A DNA stretch of 64,000 nt. Origin: Simmondsia chinensis (taxonomy: Eukaryota; Streptophyta; Magnoliopsida; Caryophyllales; Simmondsiaceae). The position numbers and the translations under genes are program-made. This document shows positions 35,380 through 47,071 of this stretch, piece after piece (position 1 is the first letter of the stretch; each line of letters begins with the position of its first letter). The stretch covers positions 31,524,911 to 31,588,910 of the forward strand of contig JAGTTD010000007.1 in NCBI GenBank assembly GCA_018398585.1. Reading direction: 5' to 3'. The notes beneath the pieces were generated by a model. It had not been told where the DNA came from, searched no databases, and saw nothing but the letters and a program-made list of their open reading frames with translations.

Positions 35380-36130
35380 TGTTGTAAAACAGTAAGCAGA
35401 AACATTAAACAATCAAACACAGTAAAGGAATCGATAAAGTAAGGAAAGATCTTACAAAACGATTAACCGTTCTGTGGAACAAGCCACTGTACTAATAGAC
35501 GATTTCGCCGTTGTTAGGGTGCATACAAAGTAACCGGCAGCCGTCCTCATGGATTAACATGATCTGACCTTTAACGTGCACCCGTTAGAATTCGGGTGGA
35601 ATGCTAAGAGAACTTTGCCCAAACTTTGATATTGAAGAAGAAGACAGTAGAAGAATAGGAGATGAGATTTGATTTTTCAATGATGGAGAAGGCTGATAAA
35701 ACACTTTATTTATAGGTGGGGAAGGTAACTGTTGGGAGGAGCTGCAACCTCCCAACGGTCATCTTGAAGAGGGATGTTCCATGGGAAAAAATGAGGTAGT
35801 AAACGTGGTGTCACTTGGGGGAGCTACACAGTGAATACAAGTGCGTCTTTACAAGGCACACTAATACTTACTAAGGAAAAAAGTATCTCCAATAAAATAA
35901 AAATACCCGTAAGAAAAAGGGACATCCACACCCACGCCCGAGCACAGCACGAGGCACGTGGGAGCATGTGGTCCCACTATTCTTTTACCCTTAACTTAGT
36001 TCAAGTGCTTATCTTTACAAGGTTACATATAAACCATCATTCTCTTCTCTAGACTATCAATGTTAGATATGGGTTTTAAAGTAGGGCTTTAATTTACCAA
36101 TGTGGGTTATGCTTTGTTACATTTCCAACA
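35380..36130 (-). repeat. 3' LTR of copia D
   Basis: 751 bp, plus-strand ends TGTTGTAAAACAG and ACATTTCCAACA. Minus-strand TATA-like sequence lies near 35705. The adjoining polypurine tract reads TTTGTGGGGGATT on the minus strand (about 36131-36143). Confidence 0.9.
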
Positions 36131-36733
36131 ATCCCCCACAAATGTCACAAAGCTAGAAGAAGAACAGTCTGGGCAAAAGAAGAGCTTTGTTTTTCAATGT
36201 CGATGTCTCGCGACTTGAATCGATGCCAATTTCTTAACAAGTTTAAGACCAACAGCTTGTCAAGTGACTTTAGATTTGAACTTGACAACAGGTTGTATAG
36301 TCTTCTACCTGAGCACAAGCCAAGCTCAAAATATCTTAGCAAATCCCGCAGTTTGTTATCGGCCATGCGTCCATTCTAGATTCTCATAGGTGCTCTAGAA
36401 AGCAAGTCTCCAACCTTCATAGGGAGCAGCCAAATCCCCACACCTACATAGGTGGATCCCATGAAGCTCGTATTACCTCGCACCACCAAATAATGGTTAT
36501 GGGTCCATTAAGAGCTAATGCTCATCCTTATCACCTTAGTAACAATTAATGGGTTCTATCAAGTGTGATTCATCTCACACCACCAAAAGTATGGCTAGAG
36601 AGGGACAATTATTTATTATAATACATAATCGAATTGAACTACAACTTACTCATTGAATCTGTATAAACCAGGTTGAAATACATCACAGTCAATTCACTTT
36701 ACAGACTTTAATCCCATCCCCTCAATGTTTCTA

Positions 36734-38340
36734 CTACAATTTTTTGATAAAGGCCTCGTTAATGGATGTGCAAGGTTTTTTTTCCGACCTCACATAGTCT
36801 AGTGATATCCGCCCGCTTTCTAAAAGATATTTTACAATTTTATGTTTGAGACAAATATGTCTCATCTTGCCATTGTAAACTTTATTCTTTGCCATAGCAA
36901 TGGCTTCCTGGCTATCACAATGCAATGCTACTGATGGAGCTGGATGCCCCCACAATGGCACATCTGTAAGTAAATTTCTCAGCCATTCTACTTCACGTCC
37001 TGCCAACTTAAGAGTAATAAATTCTGATTCCATGCTAGACTTGGCAGTACAAGATTACTTGGATGACTTCTAGAATATAGCAGCTCCACCTAGTGTAAAA
37101 ACATAGCCACTAGGGAATTAGTTTCGTCGTTATCAGACACCTAGTTAGCATCACTATATCCTTCTAATACAGTAGGAAATTTGTAAAGTGAAGTCCCCAG
37201 TCCATAGTTCATTTTAAATATTTAAGCAATCTTTTCAAGGCATTCAATGTTCTTCATTTGGATTATGAGTGTATCTATTAAGTCTGTTTATTGCATATCC
37301 AATGTTGGGTCTGGTATAGTTCAATAAGAACATAACACTTCCAATTATCTTAGCATATTCAGATTGGTACATTACAACACCTTTATGTTTAGTCAAATGT
37401 ATACTAGGGTCATAAGGTGTTCTTACTGAATCGACATCAAACATGTCAAACCTTTTAAGAATTTTTTCAACATAGTAAGACTGATTAAAGCTGAAGCCTT
37501 CAGGAGCCCTCATAATTTTAAGTCCGCCTCACCTAGGTCCTTCATATCGAATTTGGAACTTAGAAAATTTTTGGTCTTAGTGACAATGCTCAGAGTTGTG
37601 CCAAAAATCAGCATATCATCAACGTCTAAGCAAATAATAACACATCTATTTCAATTAGATTTAGAATATACACTAGAGTCTTCATCATTCATGCGAAAGT
37701 TGTTAGCAATCAAAGTGCTATTAAAATTTTCATGCCACTACTTTGGTGCTTGTTTTAGGCAATATAGAGATTTGATTAATTTACACACTTTCATTTCTTG
37801 ATCCAGAACTACAAATCCCTCTAGTTGTTCCACGTAAATTTCTTATTTTAAGTCACCATTAAAAAAAGCAGTTTTAACATCCATTTGATGGACAAACAAA
37901 TTATGCATAGATGTGATAACAATCAAGGCCTTGATAATGGCTATTTTAGTGACGAGTGAGTATGTGTCAAATAATCAACTCCCCTTTGTGTGAATCCCTT
38001 AGCCACTAACCTAGCTTTGAATTTGTCTATTGACCCATCAGTCTTTAGTTTCTTTTTGAATACCCACTTACAACAAAATGGTCTGCATCCTCTAGGGATG
38101 TCTACTGATTCTCATGTATGTTTATTCAGAATTGACTCTAGCTCATTGTTAATAGTCTCTTTCCAAAATGTGGAGTGAACAAATTTCATGGCTTCTTCAT
38201 AAGTTTTTTGGCTTTCCTCTAGCATATAGGCACATACTATTTCCTCATTTATCTCATTATGCTCAGTTAACAAGATAGTGATAAAGTCTGGTCCAAAGCT
38301 ATTTTCTTTTCTAGCCCTTTTACTCCTTATTTTTGGTGTG
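36734..38340 (-). pseudogene. RT/RNase H remnant of copia D
   Basis: Pieces of the C-terminal half of a copia pol. Read from high to low coordinates: an RT start with RT-like text near 38000-38200, the catalytic region translating as LDVDDMLIFGT near 37610, then YYVEKILKRFDMF (37513-37244) and RNase H text (37033-36734) with CDSQEAIAMAKN and an LKHKIVKYL block. Stops and shifts occur throughout. The usual YVDD tyrosine is Asp here. Sequence differs clearly from A/B, so D is a separate copia family. Confidence 0.85.
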
Positions 38341-38402
38341 TCAGTTTAGACATATCCAGAAGAGGGAGATTCGTTGCCATGATTAAAAGAAATCGTCTTT
38401 TA

Positions 38403-38811
38403 TATTGTAAAACAGTAAGCAAAAACAGTAAAAAATCAAACATCGTAACAAAATCGATAAAACGAGGAAAGATCTTACAAAATGATTAACCATGCCGTGG
38501 AATCAGCCACTGTCCTAAAAAATGATTTCACCGCTGCTAGGGTGGATACAGAGTAACTAGCGGCTGTCCTCCTGGATTAATGCGATCCGACTTTTAATAT
38601 GCACTCGTTAGAAGTCGGGTGGGATGTTGAGAGAACTTTGCCCAGACTTTGATGTTGGAGAAGAAGACAGTAGAAGAACAGGAAAGGAGATTTGAATTTT
38701 CGATGATGGAAAAGGCTGATAAAAAGCTCTATTTATAGGCTGGCGGGGCATGTGTGCGTGGGATTCAAGTGCTTATCTTTACAAGGTCACATATAAACCA
38801 TTCTTCCCTTC
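38403..38811 (-). repeat. 5' LTR of copia D, first part
   Basis: TATTGTAAAACAGTAAGC through CATTCTTCCCTTC, where element B is inserted. It resumes at 43882-43964. Compared with the 3' LTR it lacks about 265 bp after TTTATAGG. Confidence 0.88.
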
Positions 38812-39291
38812 TTTGCGGAAATAAATAATTCTCCCGGTATGCAATCGAATCAAATACCACGACAAATCGAGAAATAAATGGACTAAAAGAGAAAAGAAAT
38901 AAACGACACAATGATTTATGTGGAAACCCCTTTACAATCGAAAGGGGAGAAAACCACAGGCGAAGATTGAAGCTTTTATTATAGATTTGAAAAGAAGAAT
39001 TACAATATCTCTCTCTCTCTCTCAATTTTGTATTGGCGGCGCCGCTAGGGAAGGACCTCCCTTTGAATTGGATGCAACGTGACTTAAACCCTACGTCCGT
39101 ATTTATAGAGCTGGAAAAAAGCGCTTCCCGATCGATTGATCCTCGATCGGTACTTCATCGATCGATCGGCTCGCTCACTGCAGGCGTCCTTCTTTTACGT
39201 AACTTTCCTGATTGATCGAGCTCTCCCCCGATCGGGGTCCTTACGGCATCCCTGCTAAAATACCAAGTAATTTTGAGATATTTTCCTAAAA
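38812..39291 (-). repeat. 3' LTR of copia B
   Basis: 480 bp. It includes a (TC)n run at 39007-39023 and GATCGATCG words at 39125-39175. The polypurine-like AGCTAAGGTGGAGATTT (minus strand) adjoins at 39292-39308. The terminal TG and CA are both altered in this copy. Confidence 0.9.
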
Positions 39292-39378
39292 AATCTCCAC
39301 CTTAGCTCAAAATTAACATCAACAATAAAATAACTCCACCTTCTTCACAAACGCCCCCTCAACCGGGGCTAACGCACA

Positions 39379-42300
39379 TCAAACTGAAAGACCCACCAAA
39401 TTCAAGTAATGCTCGAACTTGCTCCCTGGTAGAACTTTAGTGAACATGTCAGCTGGATTGTCCTCAATCCCAATCTTTTTCGACTCCACCTTCCGCTCAG
39501 TAATCAGATCTCTAATAAAGTGATGCTTCACATCTATATGCTTCGTTCTGTCATGATGTGACATCTGATCCTTCGCTAGGTGAATGGCGGAATGACTATC
39601 ACAGTAGACTCTAACTGTGCCCTGCTCAACACTAATTTCACTGATCAAACCTCTCAACCAGATGGCTTCTTTGAATGCTTTTGTCACTGCCATATACTCC
39701 TCGGTAGTAGACTGTGCTGTAACAGATTGTAAACACGCTCTCCAACTGATAGCTGTGTCACCTAAACAAAACACATACCCTGATGTGGACTTCCTCTTAT
39801 CGAGGTCTCTACCATAATCAGAATCTACATACCCAACCAAACAACACTTACTTTTCTCATATTCCAAACAAATACCATAAGTTCCACGAAAATACTTGAG
39901 AATCCGCTTCACTGCATACCATTGCTCTTTACCCGGATTCGCCATGGACCTACTAACTCTGCTCACTGCAAAAGTAATATCTGGACGCGTACAAACCATA
40001 GCATACATAACACTGCCCAATGCACTAGAATAGGGAATCTGAGACATGTACCTGACATCCTCCTCAGTCTGAGGCGAATCGAACTCTAAGAGTCTGAAGT
40101 GAGCTGCTAAGGGCGTGCTAACTGGATTAGCATCCTTCATATGAAACCTGTCTAACACCTTCTCAATATACTTCTCCTGGGACAAGTATAATTTTTCGGC
40201 TTTTCGGTCTTTGCAAATCTTCATGCCTAAGATCTTCTTAGCTGCTCCAAGATCTTTCATCTCAAACTCACTCTTCAACATAGATTTCAAATCATCAACA
40301 TCATTAATGTCTCGTGCTGCAATCAACATATCATCAATGTACAAAAGCAAATAAACAAAGCCTGAATTAGTCTTTCAGAAGTACACACAACTGTCGTACT
40401 TACTCTTGATGTACCCATGACCTGTTATGTACTGATCAAATCTCCTATACCATTGCCTAGGAGACTGCTTCAAATCATATAAAGACTTCTTAAGCAAACA
40501 CACATGATCTTCCTTTCCTTCTACAACGAAGCCCTTGGGCTGATGCATATAGATACTTTCTTCTGGTTCACCATGCAAAAATGCAGTCTTTACATCTAAC
40601 TGCTCAAGTTCTAAGACATGCATAGCAACCAAAGACAAAAGTACACGAATCAAAGTATGTCTAACTACAGGTGAGAATATATCTTGAAAATCAACACCCT
40701 GTACCTGACTGTAGCCTTTAGCTACCAAACATGCCTTGTATCTTACATCTTCAACTCCAGGAATGCCCTCATTTCTTTTGAAGACCTATTTGCAACCAAT
40801 CAGTCTTGTCCCTGTTTGAGGCTTCACCAGTTCCCAAATCTGATTCTTATGAAGAGACTGCATCTCTTCATTCATAACAACGAGCCACTTCTCAGCATCC
40901 GATCTCGATACAGTCTCTGAATATGATGTCGGCTCACTGTCATCTAAAGACTTAGCAGTAGTTAGGGCATAAGCAATCATCTCCTCATACCCATATCTCT
41001 CTAGAGGCCTGATATGTTGCCTCGGTCTACCACCAGCTATAGTATAATTCTCCACCTGCTGACATGTTTCTGCATTATCAGTAACAACATCAGAAACCCG
41101 TACCTGAGGTGCTAGAATACTCTCTAGCTGAACAACTTGCTGATCTGGCTGTATCTCTCTAGCATCAGGCGTCTCAACCTGAACTGAATCACTATTAATG
41201 GAGAGTGTGTGTGGCGGATGTAGTAGAGCAGGCTCATCAAAGGTAACATCTCTACTGGTTAGAAACTTCTGAGCACTGGAATCCCACAACCTATATCCCT
41301 TCATACTTGACGAATAACCAAGAAAGATTCATTTCTTGGCCCTAGGCTCCAACTTTCCATCATTTACATATGCATATGCAGGACAACCAAATACTTTAAT
41401 CTGAGAATAATTAGAAGTAGAACCAGACCATACCTCCTCATGTGTCTTCATCTGCAATGAGGAATATGGTGTCTTGTTCACAAGATAGCAAGCCATGCTA
41501 ATTGCTTCTGCCCACCATTCTCTTTTCAAACCTGCATTTGAAAGCATACAACGAGCCTTCTCAAGTAACGTCCTATTCAATCTTTCGGCCACTTCATTTT
41601 GCTGAGGTTGAACTGTACATGTCCTGTGTTTGACTATACCCTGATCTTCACAAAATTTAGTGAAGTCACCTTCAACAAACTCAAGACCATTATTAGTCCT
41701 CAACCTCTTGATCGGCTTCCCTGTCTGTTTTTCAAGCAGAAACTTCCATTTCTTGAAGACATCATACACTTCATTTTTCTGCTTCAGAAAATAGACTCAA
41801 AGTTTACGTGAATAATCATCAGTAAACGTTAGAAGATACCTGGACCCACCTTTAGAAGCCACTCTGAAAGGTCCCAACAGATCATAACGTATGTAATCTA
41901 ACGTTCCCTTTGTCTAATGCACTGCTGACTTGAAGCTGACTCTCTTCTGCTTCCCATACACGCAGTGCTCACAGAATTCCATCAGTCTTGTTGACTGACC
42001 ACAAAGCAGTCCCCTCTTACTCAGCTCAGACAATGCCTTATCACCAATTTGACCCATTCTCATGTGCCACAGTCTTGTGATCTTTGCATCTGTCATAGCA
42101 GATGTGGAAACAGCAACTAAACCTGTCACGGTAGTACCTGCAAGCTCATACAAAGTACCAACCATATTTCCTTTCATCACAACTAAAGCACCCTTACTGG
42201 CCTGCTTGACTTCACCTTCAGCAGTGTACTTATACCCACTAGACTCAAGGGTACCTAGAGAAATCAAGTTCTTCTTTAACTCCGGGACGTGACGTACATC

Positions 42301-43344
42301 ACTCAAGGTTCCAATAGCCCCATCAAACATTCTCACGCGGACTGTTCCAATCCCCACTACCTTATAAGCAGAATCATTACCCATCAAGACAACTCCATCC
42401 TGCATGGACTTATACGTGGAAAACCAATCTCTATTTCGAGTAACGTGATATGAACAACCCGAATCCATAACACACTTATCCTTGGACCTGGACTGAGAAT
42501 CAGCAACTAATAGAAACTCCCCATCACTATCATCCTCTACAACACTAGCCTCAGCGAACTTGTCTTTGCCCTGGTCACCCCTGTTACTCTCTTTCAATTT
42601 ATTTTTGTACTTGTAATAGTCTTTCTTTATGTGCCCTTTCTTGTGACAATAATAGCACGACAGGTTCTTATGTCTAGATTTAGACCTCGACTTTTTCCCA
42701 CCATTGGATCCCCTATGTTCTGGTCTACCTCTCACATGCAAACCATTACCTGAGTCATTCATCGAGTCAGATAACTCTCTATCTACCCGTTCTTTACTCA
42801 CGAGGTTTCTTTTCACCTCATCAATAGTAATGGTCGGCCTACCCCCGTATATCATGCTTTCTATGAAGCCCTTATACAAATTAGAGAGCGAACACAGTTA
42901 TAACATAGCTTGATCCTCGTCCTTTGGGACATCATCCAATTCCTTTAATTCTTGTATAATAGAGGTAAGCTCGCTAAGATGGTTTTTAAGAGATGTACCA
43001 TCTGTCATTTAGAAAGTGAACAACCGAAACTTCACTGCGAGTTTGTTGGAGACTGACTTGTGGCAAAACATGTCTAATAATTTCTCCCATAACTCCTTTG
43101 CGGTTTCCATCTCCAATACCTCTAACAGAACATTATCAGCCAAACACATCTGTATCGCCGTGAGAGCCTTTTCATCCATCTCTTCCCATTGTGCCTCGGT
43201 CATAGTCTCGAGTTTCTTCTCTTTCCCCTCCAGTGCTTTCTTCAAGCCATTCTGGGTCAGAAGTCCTTTCACACGGACTTGCCATAAGCTGAAGCTTCCC
43301 TGACCATTGAACTTCTGTACCTCGGTTTTAATACCTGATACCAT
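39379..43344 (-). pseudogene. Gag-pol polyprotein of copia B, stops and frameshifts
   Basis: Gag starts at ATG 43344 and stops at 43009-43011. The next frame (42879-41914) has a knuckle CYYCHKKGHIKKDY, in which the last Cys is Tyr, and the protease VMDSGCSYH. Integrase follows (41769-41329, with TNNG for the usual TDNG, and NEVAERLNRT), then the spacer and RT start (41304-40786), RT (40728-40375), and an RT/RNase H frame (40350-39379) with CDSHSAIHLAK. The RT active site lies at about 40345, where the retained text is MLLYIDDMLIAAR (YIDD). One copy of the block duplicated in A is present. Two metal-site residues are altered, so it is inactive. Confidence 0.92.
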
Positions 43345-43380
43345 TGTACCAATTCATAGAACCAGGCTCTGATACCAATT

Positions 43381-43876
43381 TGTGCAGAAATAAATAATTC
43401 TCCTGGTACGCAATCGAATCAAATACCACGACAAATCGAGAAATAAATGGACTAAAAGAGAAAAGAAACAAACGATATAATGATTTACGTGGAAACCCCT
43501 TTACAATCGAAAGGGGAGAAAACCATGGGCGAAGATCGGAGCTTTTATTATTGAATTGAAAAGAAGAATTACAATATCTCTCTCTCTCTCTCTCTCTCAA
43601 TTTTGTATTGGCGGCACCGCTAGGGAAGGACCTCTCTTTTGAATTGGATGCGCCGTGACGCAAACCCTACGTTCGTGTTTTTAGAGCTGGGAAAATGTGC
43701 TTTCCGATCGATCGGGGTCCCAATCGATCGGTACTTCACTGATCGATCAGCTTGCTCACTGCAGGCGTCCTTCTTTTAAGTAACTTTCCCGATTGATCGA
43801 GCTCTCCCCCGATCGATCGGCCTCCTCACGGCAGCCTTGCTAAAATACCAAGTAATTTTGAGACATTTTCCTAACA
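43381..43876 (-). repeat. 5' LTR of copia B
   Basis: 496 bp with TG...CA ends. It has a longer (TC)n run (43579-43599) and several GATCGATCGG words (43705-43825). PBS TGGTATCAGAGCC lies at 43365-43377 on the minus strand. Confidence 0.93.
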
Positions 43877-43969
43877 GCTTCTCTAAACTGTTAGTGTAGG
43901 ATATGGGTTTCAAAGTAGGGCTTCAATTTATCAATGTGTGTTATGCTTTATTACATTTCCAACAAGTTA

Positions 43970-44170
43970 TTCCCCTCTTCAATTTCTAAAAATAGGGGCA
44001 TTAGGCTTGTAATTAAGTTCATGAATGAAAGTTAATGAAATTGTTCCCCATCCTTTACTGTTCTCTCCCTCTCCTTGAATTTCTTCTTCTCTCTTCCCTA
44101 ATTTCTACTATCCAGTCTTAGTTAAACTATGAAGAGGGTAATCTAGCTACTCTTCCTAGTTTTTTTAGCC
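43970..44170 (+). repeat. 3' LTR of element C, second part
   Basis: Resumes with TCCCCTCTTCAATTTCT after the D TSD and aligns with 33980-34177. It ends at 44170, followed by the second ATTTC. Confidence 0.87.
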
Positions 44171-44175
44171 ATTTC

Positions 44176-44226
44176 AATTTGGTCACGTGAGTATTTGATG
44201 GTTTACATCGATTTTAAATCATAACA
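44176..44226 (+). repeat. 3' LTR of element F, last 51 bp
   Basis: Matches the end of the 5' LTR of F (ATCGATTTTAAATCATAACA) and is followed by TSD GAATT. This short piece closes the nest. Confidence 0.82.
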
Positions 44227-44231
44227 GAATT

Positions 44232-44999
44232 TATGTTAAAATCTAACTATTTTTATACATAAAATATTGAAGATGTACATGATTATGATAATATACATAA
44301 GTCATATGCTAATATGTTCAACAATAAATCAACAAATTATAATAAAGAATTTACCAAATCTTGATGTAAACTACCTAAAAACTGTTGAAACTATTTGTCA
44401 TGTTACCAATTTTGGGCCGAAAAATTGTTAAATTATAACAAAAATAAAATGTTGTCTAGATTATGTTCCATTGTAGCATTTTCTAACGAATTTTTATCGT
44501 GTTTCAACAAAAGGGTATCTCATTGATAAAATTTTAAAACTTCAAGAGTTACCAAACATTTTCGTTTTAGTGCAAAATGTGTCTAAAGCTTGTGTTTCAG
44601 TGTCCTCAAGAATAGACAAATAATCATGGCATCAGACTTCAGTGTCAAGCATCAAAATGTTGTTTTGGTCACGGACAATTATGTCTTTTCACGTTTTTAA
44701 TATGGGATTCTGCCAAAAGGGCCTATTTATCAATATTTTTGGATCCAAATCCTATTTATTAATATGAACAAAGTCTAAGGAAATAAGTGAATAAATCATA
44801 AGGTTAGGGGCCTCTTTATTATCTCCAAAACCATTGAGGTACTCAAATACAAATAGCCCTACATTTTAACATTATTATTTTCATTAGTAATGCTAAATTA
44901 TTCCCATCACATATGAGTCTTCAATGTTTTTTTTTTTTTTTTCAGTTGAAAAGTTAAATATCAAAAAATTTCTTTAATTCTTTGGCTATTATTTATATA
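44232..44999. other. AT-rich spacer
   Basis: No gene or element end recognised. A poly-T run lies at 44927-44942. Confidence 0.45.
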
Positions 45000-47071
45000 C
45001 TAGGTCTACTCCAGTGCGATGCACGGGTGATATTTATTGGTCACTATATTTTGCAGCTTTGATTTTTTGCATTGAACAAACTGTCCATAATCTTGTTCAA
45101 TTTACATAATTCTCATAGTAGTAACCGTAAAAGTTTTCAATAAAAAATATCACAAAATATATTTCATATTTTAAATCTTGAGCAGGAAATTTATTTTTCC
45201 TTTTTTCTTGTATGGATTTTTTCCTTTATGGATTAAATATCGAAAGTTTTAAATTTTTTTTTTTTTTTGGTTCTTGGAGGTTTAATATTTTTTCTTCTAT
45301 GGACTAAATATGAAAAGTCGTAAATTGAAATTCTTGGAGGTCTAACTGGCACCTTGTTCTTGAATTACATAAGAGAAGTCTTAAATTAAAAATTTATTGC
45401 TTTGATTTTTCCTTTTTTTATTTTTGATTCTTGGGGGCAATTTTTTATTTTATAGAACCCTTTTTATTTTTTATATATTAAATACGAAAAGTCTGAAATT
45501 GAAAATTTATTTTTTTTGGGTTAATTTTTAGAACTTTAATGAATTAGGTTTTGTTGTATCTTAGTTTTATTGTCGAATGCGTAGATCTTATAAACCAAAC
45601 TCAAACTTTACATACCTGACAAGGTTAAAATAGATCCTTCCTTGCAGTAGCCACACGAAATGCCGCACTTCATGGACTAAATATGAAAAATCTTTGATTT
45701 TCTTTTTTTTTTTTTGGTTTTTGGAGGTCTAACCCGCGCCCTATTCTCGGATTACATAAGAAAAGTCTTCAAATAAAAATTTATTGCTTTATGCACGAAT
45801 ATACATTTGGCATAGTGCGTTAGGGTTTTTATCAGAATAACGCAACTATAACTTTTCTAGACAAAAACAATCGAGCTCTAAAAATTTGATTTTGAAAGAT
45901 ACTAAATTGGTGGTTCAGTGTGGCGCATGGTATGATGCTCTGGTTTATTTTGGTAGAAAAGTTAAAGTTAGGTTTTTTTTTTCTGTTAGGAAATAAAGTT
46001 GGATAATTTTTTGATAGAAAAGTTAAAGGTAGGTAATTTTTAAATTAAGAGATATTGGAATGGCAATGGGGCTGGTGAAACTCGCTACTTGCGAGTAGCT
46101 GCCCCATTTGGGGCGGGTACGGGTATAAGTGGGGACCCGCCCTGCCGTGCTCCATACCTGCCCCTGCCCAACTCATACCCACCATATGCGTTTTATTTTA
46201 TACATAGTTAACCTTCAAATTAAGTAATAAGTGTTTAAATTTAATAATCCAAAATCTTTATCAATGTTATAAAAGAAATAATTTGTTTTTAAAAATAGTA
46301 CTAAATAACTAATATGAGCAGGTATGGATAATCGTTTTATACGCAAATAAGGGAGGTAATGAGGCAGGTACAGTCATAGGATTAAAGAGAATTTCTAATG
46401 CCCTTCTTTTCTTGGACTCTATTTTTAGTGATTAGAATATAAAACGTTGAATTTTGAAGGGTTAATTTTAAAAGATACTGAATTGGTGGTTGAGTATGGC
46501 ATGTGGTATGATGCTCTGATTATTTTTTATAGAAAAGTTGGAGTCGGGTTATTTATTGGTCAGAAAATAGAGTTCGGTTCACATTTTCACAATTAAACTA
46601 AAAATGTACATCGCATATACTACCCATGCATCGCACGGGAAAAAAACATTAAATAATTAAACCTCCAATTCATAGTACACTACAAAGTTCAATTTCTACG
46701 TAATGAAAGACTTTTGTATATCTCTTTATAGTGTAACATTGTAAGATAATTTATATGTACATCTTAAATGTTAAGGATGCAGGTACGAGTATGGAGGAGG
46801 TACCTCCCGTACCCGCCCTGCCCCATTGCCATCTCTTTGATAAGTTGAGATATAGTTGTGCTACTTTTAGTTTGAATTTCTTAGATAAACAAAAATAAAA
46901 GAATTTTAGGATTAGGATTGAAAAAATGAAAATAAAAGGAATTTAGGATTAGGATGGGGGTGGGGAGGATTTGAAAAAAGAACAATAAGAAAAAAGAAAA
47001 ATTCTAAGAAAAGGGGATTGGGGGTGGGGAGGGTTTTGGAGGCTCCCAACTCTTCTATTATAAATAGTAGA
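45000..47071 (-). mobile_element. Probable non-autonomous Helitron (2.07 kb)
   Basis: The minus-strand 3' end has hairpin CCCGTGC-ATC-GCACTGG, then AGTAGAC and CTAG (45000-45003) followed by T. A plausible 5' end TCTACTATTTATAATAGAAG starts at 47071 after an A. The interior holds degenerate repeated phrases (TGGACTAAATATGAAAA at about 45300 and 45675; ATTGGTGGTT near 45909 and 46485). It also contains a hAT-family copy. The 3' end is secure. The 5' end is inferred. Confidence 0.6.
46055..46837. mobile_element. Second copy of the non-autonomous hAT family
   Basis: The left end TTGGAATGGCAATGGGGC is followed by GCCCCATTTGGGGCGGGTAC and the same AT-rich core as 12361-12750 (TTTTATACATAGTTAAC). 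The right end GGTACGAGTATGGAGGAGG to CATTGCCATCTC matches 15975-16024. About 390 bp at 46383-46775 have no counterpart in the first copy and resemble neighbouring Helitron text. No clear 8-bp TSD. Confidence 0.75.

Larger units (their letters stand above)
38812..43876 (-). mobile_element. Ty1/copia element B (5.07 kb) inside the 5' LTR of D
   Basis: Same family as A, with LTRs of 480 and 496 bp. TSD-like CCTTC (38807-38811) and GCTTC (43877-43881) differ at one base. The equivalent uninterrupted site is seen in the other LTR of D (CATTCTCTTCTCTAGACTATC near 36038). It is the youngest layer of the nest by position. Confidence 0.95.
35380..43964 (-). mobile_element. Ty1/copia element D inside the 3' LTR of C
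   Basis: Minus-strand element with exact TSD AGTTA (35375-35379 and 43965-43969). The left LTR (3' in element sense) is 751 bp. The right LTR is interrupted by element B and is about 265 bp shorter internally. The interior (36131-38402) keeps only the RT/RNase H end of pol: gag, protease, integrase and PBS are gone, pointing to an internal deletion that reached the 5' LTR edge. Confidence 0.92.
33847..44170 (+). mobile_element. Non-autonomous LTR element C inside the 3' LTR of F
   Basis: LTRs of about 331 bp, interior about 1.07 kb, exact TSD ATTTC (33842-33846 and 44171-44175). PBS-like TAGTATCAGAGCC at 34182-34194 and polypurine GGAAGGAGATA before 35248. Its 3' LTR is split by element D. 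There is no RT, integrase or protease, so C would have depended on another element's enzymes. The 3' interior phrase (GAGGACAAGGTTGATTTTCTGG) resembles Ty3/gypsy-type 3' ends, which is weak evidence. Confidence 0.9.
26364..44226 (+). mobile_element. LTR element F, host of the nested cluster
   Basis: The outer unit of the nest, bracketed by the exact 5-bp TSD GAATT (26359-26363 and 44227-44231). The left LTR is intact. The right LTR is cut by element C, and its final 51 bp lie at 44176-44226 (ending TAAATCATAACA). PBS-like TGGTATTAGAGT sits at 26653-26664 and polypurine-like AAAAGGGAAGATAT precedes the right LTR. Its interior lacks recognisable pol, so it is non-autonomous. Removing E and C leaves roughly 2.1 kb. 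An extra LTR-like copy lies inside at about 27258. Confidence 0.88.

Noticed and set aside
26359..44231. One giant autonomous retrotransposon
   Set aside because: Internal TSD pairs and four distinct LTR families show separate insertions.
46612..46630. Separate Helitron end at CCCATGCATCGCACGGG
   Set aside because: The hairpin is present but CTRR-T is missing. It may be part of the private insert in the hAT copy.
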